Assembly (NCBI GenBank): GCA_963821925.1
Contig: CAWGFO010000002.1
Coordinates: 558,001-622,000, forward strand
Direction of reading: 5' to 3'
Origin: JAOUEA01 sp963821925
Lineage (GTDB): Bacteria; Actinomycetota; UBA4738; HRBIN12
DNA: 64,000 bases
Shown here: one piece after another, positions 57,753 through 64,000 of the stretch
How positions within the stretch are numbered: the first letter of the stretch is position 1
Layout: every line of letters starts with the position of its first letter
Notes under the pieces: generated by a model
The model's input: the letters and a program-made list of their open reading frames with translations, nothing else
The model's database searches: none
What the model was told of the DNA's origin: nothing
Made by a program: the position numbers and the translations under genes

Positions 57753-58600
57753 GCGGCGCCGAGGGACACGAGCAGGAGCTCGCCGACAACAGGAAGCTCT
57801 GGGACGCCTGGACCGCGATCCACACGACCGGCGCCTTCTACGACGTCCAGCGGTTCCGCGACGACCCGAACGACGTGCGGATCGAGCCTTGGGAGCGGGC
57901 GGAGGTCGGCGACGTGACAGGCAAGACCCTGCTCCACCTCCAGTGCCACTTCGGGCTCGACACGCTGTCGTGGGCACGCCTGGGGGCCGCGCGCGTGACG
58001 GGCGTCGACTTCAGCGAGCCCGCGATCGCCTTCGCGAACGAGCTCGCCGCCGAGACCGGGCTCGCCGACCGGGCGCGGTTCGTCGTGTCGAACGTGTACG
58101 ACCTGCCCGGGCCGCTCGAGGGCGAGACCTTCGACGTCGTCTACACGGGCCGGGGTGTGCTGAGCTGGCTGCCCGATCTGGGTCCGTGGGCAGAGATCGC
58201 GGCCTCCTTCTTGGTGCCCGGCGGGATCTTCTACCTCCACGAGGGGCATCCGGTGATGTGGGCGGTCGACGACGACCAGACGGAGCCGAACGGACTCGCG
58301 CTCGCCTACGACTACTGGGGCGGCGAAACGCTCTCGTTCCCCGTGGAGGGGTCGTACGCCGATCCCGAGGCCGACGTGGACGCCGAGATCGAGCACGGCT
58401 GGAACCACTCGCTCGGCGAGATCGTGACGGCGCTCGCGGCGAACGGCCTGCGGATCGAGCTCCTCGACGAGAAGCGCGTGCTCGACTGGCCGGCGAACTT
58501 CCTGCGCGAGCTCGACGACGCGGGCCACTACGGGTTCCCTCCGGGGCAGACGGGCACGATCCCGTTGATGTACTCGCTGCGGGCCCGCAAGGACGCCTGA
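57749..58600 (+). CDS. Class I SAM-dependent methyltransferase
   Basis: A 283-residue methyltransferase. The SAM loop is LLHLQCHFGLDTLSWARLGA (a glycine-poor version typical of one actinobacterial subgroup), then VTGVDFSEPAIAFANELA and VYDLPGPLEGETFDVVYTGRG. The end is TIPLMYSLRARK. The GTG overlaps the ureohydrolase stop (GTGA). Substrate unknown; translational coupling suggests a shared pathway with the ureohydrolase. Confidence 0.9.
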   Translation: MSGAEGHEQELADNRKLWDAWTAIHTTGAFYDVQRFRDDPNDVRIEPWERAEVGDVTGKTLLHLQCHFGLDTLSWARLGAARVTGVDFSEPAIAFANELAAETGLADRARFVVSNVYDLPGPLEGETFDVVYTGRGVLSWLPDLGPWAEIAASFLVPGGIFYLHEGHPVMWAVDDDQTEPNGLALAYDYWGGETLSFPVEGSYADPEADVDAEIEHGWNHSLGEIVTALAANGLRIELLDEKRVLDWPANFLRELDDAGHYGFPPGQTGTIPLMYSLRARKDA

Positions 58601-58662
58601 GGCGGGCTCGAGGCACCCCCGCACCGCTCAAGCGCGCTCGCGCGGGGGTCGAAGCCTCACAC

Positions 58663-59634
58663 GTGATCGAACCCACGCCCGCAGGGGGCGCGCCCACGCA
58701 CGCGTTCAGGCGGCTCGTCGACAACGTCGAGCGCGTGATCGCCGGGAACCGCGACGCCGTCGAGACCGCCGTGATCTGCCTGTTCGCCGACGGGAACCTC
58801 CTGCTCGAGGGCGTGCCCGGGGTCGGGAAGACGACGCTCGCACGAGCGCTGGCGCGCTCGATCGGCGGGGAGTTCAGCCGCGTGCAGGCCACCCCCGACC
58901 TGCTGCCGAGCGACCTCACCGGGATCAGCGTGTACGACCAGTCGCAGGGCGAGTTCCGGTTCGTGCCGGGGCCGGTCTTCGCGAACGTCGTGCTGGTGGA
59001 CGAGATCAACCGGACCACGCCCCGGACCCAGTCGGCGCTGCTCGAGCCGATGGAGGAGCGCCAGGTCACCGCGGAAGGCACGACCTATCCGCTGCCCGTC
59101 CCGTACCTCGTGATCGCGACCGAGAACCCGATCGAGCAGCACGGCACCTACCCGCTCCCCGAGGGCCAGCTGGATCGGTTCGCGCTGACCGTCCAGGTCG
59201 GGTATCCCACGCGCGAGACGGCGACCGACGTCGTGCGCCGCCAGCTCGCGAGCCACCCCCTGCACGCGCTCGAGCAGGTGCTGTCACCCGAGGACGTGGT
59301 CGCCTGCCAACGGGCGGTCCGTAACGTGCACGTAGACGACACGGTCCTGGACTACGTCGTCGCGATCGTCCAGGCGACCCGCGAGGCTCCCGAGCTCGCG
59401 CTCGGCGCCTCACCGCGGTCAACCGTCTCACTCACGCGCGCCGCGCAGGCGAAGGCCGTCGCCGAGGGACGCGACTACGTGCTGCCCGACGACGTGAAGG
59501 CGCTCGCGCCCGCCGCGCTCGGGCACCGGCTCGTGTCCCGGCAGTCACGCGGCGGCGCCGCGATGGCACGTGACGTGGTCCGGCGGCTGCTCGACGAGGT
59601 CCCCGTCCCGCTGCGGGCCGTCGGAAGGGGCTGA
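58663..59634 (+). CDS. MoxR-type AAA ATPase
   Basis: A 323-residue AAA+ ATPase of the MoxR group. Walker A is GVPGVGKTTLA, Walker B VLVDEINRTTPRTQSALLEPMEE, sensor 1 IATENPIEQHGTYPLPE and sensor 2 GASPRSTVSL. MoxR proteins act as metal-insertion or complex-assembly chaperones and usually neighbour a DUF58 and a transglutaminase gene, as here. GTG 58663 (inside ACACGTGATCGA) was chosen; the exact start is not fixed. The next gene starts two bases after its stop. Confidence 0.93.
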   Translation: MIEPTPAGGAPTHAFRRLVDNVERVIAGNRDAVETAVICLFADGNLLLEGVPGVGKTTLARALARSIGGEFSRVQATPDLLPSDLTGISVYDQSQGEFRFVPGPVFANVVLVDEINRTTPRTQSALLEPMEERQVTAEGTTYPLPVPYLVIATENPIEQHGTYPLPEGQLDRFALTVQVGYPTRETATDVVRRQLASHPLHALEQVLSPEDVVACQRAVRNVHVDDTVLDYVVAIVQATREAPELALGASPRSTVSLTRAAQAKAVAEGRDYVLPDDVKALAPAALGHRLVSRQSRGGAAMARDVVRRLLDEVPVPLRAVGRG

Positions 59635-59636
59635 CC

Positions 59637-60863
59637 GTGCCGCGCCTGCGCAAGCGGGCCGTCGGCATGTCGATCGGCGCGGCCGTCCTGTTCTTCCTCG
59701 GGACGAACGTCCAGGCGGGTTGGCTCTTCGTGATCGCCGCGCTGCTGCTGGGCGCCGTGGTAGCCGGTCTGATGCTGCCCGCCCGGATGGTGCGCAACCT
59801 CGGGGTCGAGCGCCACGCGCCCGCCGAGGTCCACCAGGGCGAGGAGGTCCTCGTGGGACTGAGCGTCACGAACCGTGGGCGCGGGATGCGGCTCGGACTG
59901 GTCGCGTCCGACCCGTTCCTGTCGCCGGTCCGGGTCCTGGTGCCCTCGTTGGCGCCCGGGGAGCGAGCGGAGATCGCCACGCGCCGCCGTCCGACGCGAC
60001 GGGGACCGCAGGGGAGCGCGCCCGTCGAGCTGCGGTCCTCGGCGCCGTTCGGCATGGCCGATCGCCGCCGGAAGGTGGCCGCCGCCGGCGCCGAGACGCT
60101 CGTGCTCCCGGCCGTGTTCCCGATCGGCGCGCTGCCGTTCGTGCGGTCGGCCGCGACCCAGGCGCATGCGATCCACACCCTGCCGCGCCGAGGGCAAGGT
60201 CCCGACTACCTCGGGATCCGTGAGTACCGGCCCGGCGACTCGATGCGGCACGTGCACTGGCCCTCGACGGCGCGCACCGGCGCCGTGATGGTGCGTGAGT
60301 TCGAAGAGGAGCAGACGCGCCGACTCGCGATCGTGCTCGACGCCTCGGCCGACGCCGGCGAGGACTGGACGCCGCTCGACCGGTCGTGCGCGGCCGCCGC
60401 GTCGGTTGCGTTCGCCGCCACCGCCCAGGGGCACGGGGCGCGGCTGGTGGCCGGTACCGATGACGGCACCGAGGTGCTGAGCCGCGCCGACGCGGACGAG
60501 CTCCTGCGCTACCTCGCGCGCGTGGGGCCGGCGGGCGCCCCGTTCGCCGAGTTGCTCGCCGGTCTCGACCAGGAGCTCCGCGGCGTCGAGACGCTCGTGT
60601 TGGTCGCCCCGACCTGGCGGGCGAACGGGGCGGCCGGCCCGCTGCCGGGCGCGATCGGGGACCTCGCCGATCGGTTCCCCACGGTCGTCGTGATCCTCGT
60701 GACCACCGACCCGGAGGAGTCCGGGCGTTCGGCGCTCGACGATGCCGGGACCGACGCGCTCGCGGGCGCCCTCCGGGCGGCGGGCGCCGACGTCGTGACG
60801 TGGGGCGAGGGCCAGGATCTGGCGGCGCGGCTCGCGGGCCGTGAGGAGGCGCTGCCCGTATGA
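59637..60863 (+). CDS. DUF58 domain protein
   Basis: A 408-residue protein with two N-terminal TMs (GMSIGAAVLFFLGTNV and LFVIAALLLGAVVAGLML), an extracytoplasmic or cytosolic beta part, and the DUF58 signature LPRRGQGPDYLGIREYRPGDSM-type block near residue 180 followed by a von Willebrand A-like fold (RLAIVLDASADAG). It is the usual partner of MoxR ATPases. Its specific role is unknown; the module has been linked to envelope stress and secretion in other bacteria. Its stop overlaps the transglutaminase ATG (ATGA). Confidence 0.92.
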   Translation: MPRLRKRAVGMSIGAAVLFFLGTNVQAGWLFVIAALLLGAVVAGLMLPARMVRNLGVERHAPAEVHQGEEVLVGLSVTNRGRGMRLGLVASDPFLSPVRVLVPSLAPGERAEIATRRRPTRRGPQGSAPVELRSSAPFGMADRRRKVAAAGAETLVLPAVFPIGALPFVRSAATQAHAIHTLPRRGQGPDYLGIREYRPGDSMRHVHWPSTARTGAVMVREFEEEQTRRLAIVLDASADAGEDWTPLDRSCAAAASVAFAATAQGHGARLVAGTDDGTEVLSRADADELLRYLARVGPAGAPFAELLAGLDQELRGVETLVLVAPTWRANGAAGPLPGAIGDLADRFPTVVVILVTTDPEESGRSALDDAGTDALAGALRAAGADVVTWGEGQDLAARLAGREEALPV

Positions 60864-63034
60864 GGCTCGAGCTGAAGCGACCCGCCGGCCCGCCCGAGGA
60901 CTCGATCCCGATGCGGGTGGTCGTGGCGCTCGCGGTCGAGATCGCGATCGCGGCGGTCGTCGCCCAGCACGCCGTGCAGCCGGCGGTCGCGGCCGCGGCC
61001 CTGGTCCTGGCCCCGCTCGGCTACCTCTACTCGTACCGGCGGCGGCACCGGGCGAACCTGGCGCTGAAGCTGGTGCTCACCGCGGCGCTCCTCGCCGCGA
61101 CCGGCCAGTTCTTCGCGTCGGTGCGCATGGCCGCGAACGTGGATGCCGCCCGGATCCCTCTCGCCACGCTCTTCCTGTGGGTGCAGGTGCTGCACGCGTT
61201 CGACGTCCCGCGCCGGCGGGACCTGGCGTTCTCGATGATCTCGAGCCTGATCCTGATCGCGGAGGCCGGGGCGCTGTCACTGACGACCTCGCTCGTCTGG
61301 TTCCTGCTCCCGTGGTCGGGGCTCGCCGGCACCTGGCTCTACCTCTCGTCGAGGCCGCGGCCCGACCGCGTGACGGTCCCGGAATCGGTGCACCGGATCC
61401 GCCGCGAAGGGCGGCCCGGTCGGCGCGCGGCGCCCGCCCGCGCGGTGCTGATCCCCGCCACCGCGGCGATGCTCGCGGCATCCCTCGTGTTCCTCGCGAT
61501 GCCGCGCGTCCCCGGCTCCTTCGTGAAGACCCCGCCCTTCTCGCTGCGGAACGCCGCGCCGCTCCAGGGGTTCGACGGCAGCGTGCAGAACCCCGGGCTC
61601 GCGTCGTCGTCGGGCGACGGGGTCGTGGACTTCGCGGCCGACGCGTACCCCGGGTTCAGCGACGTCGTGGACCTGCGTGCTCGCGGCCGGTTGTCGGACG
61701 AGATCGCGTTCCGCGTGCGCGCGCCGCAGGCCTCCCTGTGGCGTGCCGAGACGTTCGACACCTACGACGGGACGCGCTGGACGATCGCCGACGACCGCAC
61801 GGAGCCGGTCGCGCAGGGGTTCGACGACGGCGCGTACGAGCCGGGCCGCGATGCGGGCCAGGCGGCCACGCTCGGGACGGACGAGATCACGCAGACCTTC
61901 TACATCGACACACCGCAGCCGAACGTGCTCTTCGCCGCGGCGAACGCGCGCACCGTCTACTTCCCCTCGGCCGGGCTGCGGGTGGATCGGTCGGGGTCGA
62001 TCCGCTCGCCGATCATGCTGGACGAGGGGCTCGTGTACTCGGTCGTCTCCGACGTGCCGGTGAACGACGCGGGGAGCCTGCGACTCGCGGATCGGTCGGC
62101 GCCACCCGCGCTGGCGGCCCGCTATCTCCAGCTCCCCGGCACGTTGCCCTCCCGCGTGCGGACGCTCGCGCTGCGGATCACGGCGGGCCGGACGAACGAC
62201 TACGACCGCGCCGCCGCGATCGAGGCGTGGCTCCGCGCGAACGCGGTCTACGACCTGAACGTCCCGCGCGACCCGGTGGGCGTCGACGCCGTCGACCACT
62301 TCCTGTTCGAGACACGGCGCGGGTTCTGCGAGCAGATCGCGAGCTCGATGGCCGTGATGCTCCGTTCGATCGGCGTCCCGGCCCGGCTCGTCACGGGCTA
62401 TGGCCCGGGGGAGCGGAACGCCTTCACCGGGTACTTCGAGGTCAAGCAGTCCGACGCGCACGCATGGGTCGAGGTCTACTACGCCGGCCACGGGTGGGTG
62501 GCGTACGACCCCACCTTCGGGGTGCCGGTGGCCGACCCGGGAGTAGCGAGCCGCTTCATGGCCGGGCCCGTCTTCGCGGCGATCGGACGCTTCCTCGGCG
62601 CGACGCCCGAGCCGATCAAGGACGTCGCGCGCGGGATCGGACATGCGATCGCGATCGCCGGGCGCGAGGCGCTGGCGGCCTGGCCGTTCGTGCTCGTGGC
62701 GGCGGCGCTGGCGGCCGCCGCCGGCGCGATCGCTCGGCGCCGCCGACGGGTCCGCGCGCTGGGGCCACCGCCGACCGGTGCCGAGGCCGCCTTCGAGGAG
62801 CTGCGCACGGCGCTCGCCGGGGCGGGGCACGACCGCGATCCCGCCGAGACCCCGAGCGAGTACCTCGCATCGGTCGCGGCCGACCCCGCGTTGGCGGTCG
62901 CCGTCATCGAGGCCGCCGAGCTGGTCGTGCGCACCTTCGAGCGGGCGCGGTTCGCGCCCGAGGGCGCCCGTCCGAGCCACGCCGACGTGGTGCGGGCGCG
63001 CGCGGCGGCCGCGCATGTCGCGGACCTCGTTTAG
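60860..63034 (+). CDS. TgpA-type membrane transglutaminase-like protein
   Basis: A 724-residue protein. About six N-terminal TMs (DUF3488/TgpA_N, residues 15-225) are followed by a periplasmic-type transglutaminase domain with the full triad: Cys in ETRRGFCEQIASSM, His in KQSDAHAWVEVYY and Asp in VAYDPTFG. A last TM (AAWPFVLVAAALAAAAGAIA-like) leads to a DUF4129 tail (EAAFEELRTALAGAGHDR). It forms the third gene of the MoxR-DUF58-TgpA operon. Such enzymes act outside the membrane on envelope proteins or peptides. Its stop TAG is part of the -10 box of the next gene. Confidence 0.93.
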   Translation: MRLELKRPAGPPEDSIPMRVVVALAVEIAIAAVVAQHAVQPAVAAAALVLAPLGYLYSYRRRHRANLALKLVLTAALLAATGQFFASVRMAANVDAARIPLATLFLWVQVLHAFDVPRRRDLAFSMISSLILIAEAGALSLTTSLVWFLLPWSGLAGTWLYLSSRPRPDRVTVPESVHRIRREGRPGRRAAPARAVLIPATAAMLAASLVFLAMPRVPGSFVKTPPFSLRNAAPLQGFDGSVQNPGLASSSGDGVVDFAADAYPGFSDVVDLRARGRLSDEIAFRVRAPQASLWRAETFDTYDGTRWTIADDRTEPVAQGFDDGAYEPGRDAGQAATLGTDEITQTFYIDTPQPNVLFAAANARTVYFPSAGLRVDRSGSIRSPIMLDEGLVYSVVSDVPVNDAGSLRLADRSAPPALAARYLQLPGTLPSRVRTLALRITAGRTNDYDRAAAIEAWLRANAVYDLNVPRDPVGVDAVDHFLFETRRGFCEQIASSMAVMLRSIGVPARLVTGYGPGERNAFTGYFEVKQSDAHAWVEVYYAGHGWVAYDPTFGVPVADPGVASRFMAGPVFAAIGRFLGATPEPIKDVARGIGHAIAIAGREALAAWPFVLVAAALAAAAGAIARRRRRVRALGPPPTGAEAAFEELRTALAGAGHDRDPAETPSEYLASVAADPALAVAVIEAAELVVRTFERARFAPEGARPSHADVVRARAAAAHVADLV

Positions 63035-63043
63035 GCTCGACAC

Positions 63044-63250
63044 ATGTGCCGCAGCATCAAGACCCTCCGCCGCCCCGACGAGCCCGCGACCGAGGACGAG
63101 ATCCGTGCCGCCGCGCGCCAGTACGTACGCAAGGTGAGCGGCTATCGCGAGCCCTCGAAGAAGAACACCGAGGCGTTCGAACGGGCCGTGGACGAGATCG
63201 CGGGCGCGTCGCGCGCGCTGCTCGACGCGGTGTCACCGCCGCCGGCCTGA
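63044..63250 (+). CDS. DUF2277 family small protein
   Basis: A 68-residue protein starting MCRSIKTLRRPDEPATEDEIRA, then AARQYVRKVSGYREPSKKN and AFERAVDEIAGASRALLDAV. This is the DUF2277 pattern (the MCR.IK start is diagnostic). Function unknown; members are short, helical and widespread in actinobacteria. TAGGCT (63032-63037) lies six bases before the ATG, a leaderless layout. It is followed by the decarboxylase gene 52 bases downstream. Confidence 0.88.
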   Translation: MCRSIKTLRRPDEPATEDEIRAAARQYVRKVSGYREPSKKNTEAFERAVDEIAGASRALLDAVSPPPA

Positions 63251-63302
63251 CCGCGCTCCGGTCGCGTCGAGCTTCGCGTCAGAGCCCGTTACGATGGGCG
63301 CC

Positions 63303-64000
63303 ATGTATCCGCTCGACCCGGCCCCGCAGGACATGCGCGCGATGGGCGAGGCCGCCCTCGACTACCTGATCGGCTTCATCCACGGGCTCGACGATGCGCC
63401 CGCGGACGCGACCGAGGGAGCGATCGAGCTCGCCCGGGAGCTGCGCGCGGCCGCACCCGAACGGGGCGGCGACTTCGACGAGCTGTTCGCCGAGGCGCAG
63501 GCCGCGATCGCGAAGACCTTCGAGTACGCGGGTCCGGGGTACCTCGCCTATATCCCGGGCGGCGGCCTCTACACGGCCGCGCTCGCCGACTTCATCGCCC
63601 AGGGCGTGAACCGGTACGTGGGGCTGTGGCAGCCGAGCCCCGCGGTGGTCCAGATCGAGGAGAACGTCACCCGGTGGCTGTGTGACCTCTTCGACTACCC
63701 CGAGGGTTCGCAGGGACTGCTGCTGTCCGGCGGCTCGATGGCGAACCTGTCCGCGATGGTCACGGCGCGGCACGCGAAGCTCGGAGAGGACTTCCTCGAC
63801 GGCACGTATTACGTCAGCGAGCAGGCCCACGCGAGCGTGCCGAAGGCCGCGACGATCGCCGGCTTCTCGAAGCGGAACGTTCGCCTCGTGCCGACCGACG
63901 ACGAGCTCCGGATGGATCCCGACGCGCTCCGGCGGATGATCGCCGAGGACCGCGCGGCCGGGATGCGCCCGTTCCTCGTGGCGCCGAGCGCCGGCACCAC
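63303..64000 (+). CDS. PLP-dependent aromatic-L-amino-acid decarboxylase-like enzyme, N-terminal part (cut by window edge)
   Basis: The first 232 codons of a group II PLP decarboxylase. The sequence runs MYPLDPAPQDMRAMGEAALD, then FEYAGPGYLAYIPGGGLY, NRYVGLWQPSPAVVQIEENV, LLLSGGSMANLSAMVTARH (PLP phosphate loop) and VSEQAHASVPKAATIAG with the His that stacks on PLP. The catalytic Lys would lie beyond the window. Substrates in this family include tryptophan, DOPA and tyrosine. TACGAT (63290-63295) ends seven bases before the ATG. The gene is complete at its 5' end. Confidence 0.9.
   Translation, partial: MYPLDPAPQDMRAMGEAALDYLIGFIHGLDDAPADATEGAIELARELRAAAPERGGDFDELFAEAQAAIAKTFEYAGPGYLAYIPGGGLYTAALADFIAQGVNRYVGLWQPSPAVVQIEENVTRWLCDLFDYPEGSQGLLLSGGSMANLSAMVTARHAKLGEDFLDGTYYVSEQAHASVPKAATIAGFSKRNVRLVPTDDELRMDPDALRRMIAEDRAAGMRPFLVAPSAGT

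Noticed and set aside
1..64000. Prophage, transposon or other mobile element
   Set aside because: No transposase, integrase or phage structural genes, no long inverted or direct repeats, and composition is uniform across the window.

Overview
The window reads as a chromosomal segment of a high-GC, probably uncultured, member of the Actinomycetota. The support is the pair of F420 genes cofD/fbiA and cofE/fbiB, a fused two-domain fbiC, a WhiB-family regulator, DUF3499, DUF5719, DUF3105 and DUF2277 proteins, a tmRNA tag ending in ALAA, many GTG starts, and gene order. From memory of Mycobacterium tuberculosis and Streptomyces, the runs fbiB-fbiA-whiB-DUF3499-manB-SIS isomerase-sahH, comF-hpf-secA and prfB-ftsE-ftsX-smpB follow the same order there. 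No phage, transposon, CRISPR array, integrase or plasmid genes were seen.

Layout. 1-6154: surface polysaccharide cluster (glycosyltransferases, an ABC exporter of the Wzm/Wzt kind, a small EamA/SMR-like membrane protein and a sugar nucleotidyltransferase), mostly with overlapping start and stop codons. 6227-9610: a secreted SpoIID/LGFP protein and, on the other strand, two tandem DUF3105 proteins. 9701-14321: coenzyme F420 synthesis, cofE and cofD on the minus strand and fbiC divergent. 14505-26460: WhiB, a lysine/alanine-repeat histone H1-like protein, a frameshifted glycosyltransferase/membrane protein, DUF5719, an L,D-transpeptidase, DUF3499, a zinc-ribbon protein, phosphomannomutase, a Trm112-like protein, SIS isomerase, purine nucleoside phosphorylase and SahH. 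26471-34139: an orphan gene, comF, a structured leader that fits the raiA RNA position, hpf, a LuxR-type regulator, DinB, an acetolactate-synthase-like enzyme and secA. 34164-42341: prfB with an intact programmed frameshift, a spermidine-synthase-like membrane protein, a YfhO-like membrane protein, ftsE-ftsX-smpB and the tmRNA gene. 42326-50595: a large zinc-ribbon/class III cyclase/ATPase protein, a two-subunit aconitase X, a metallo-beta-lactamase-fold hydrolase, an Nfu_N-like protein and a membrane-anchored phosphodiesterase. 50707-58600: GcvT-like protein, two tandem FAD oxidoreductases, an EEP-family protein, an agmatinase-like ureohydrolase and a methyltransferase. 58663-63034: MoxR, DUF58 and transglutaminase operon. 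The window ends inside a PLP-dependent decarboxylase gene.

How the parts fit. Most loci serve envelope building and core cell biology: mannose and glucose activation (manB, SIS isomerase, nucleotidyltransferase) feeds glycosyltransferases and the exporter; SecA, FtsEX, L,D-transpeptidase and SpoIID act at the envelope; prfB, smpB, tmRNA and hpf act on ribosomes. The clearest new-looking signals are non-coding. A near-identical 18-bp palindrome sits in the promoters of whiB and of DUF3499. A leader with several hairpins precedes hpf. The prfB frameshift site is complete. Many genes carry a TAGGCT/TAGGAT-like box 6-7 bases before the start codon, which suggests widespread leaderless transcription. 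Two places (near 1752 and 17052) look frameshifted at short homopolymers.
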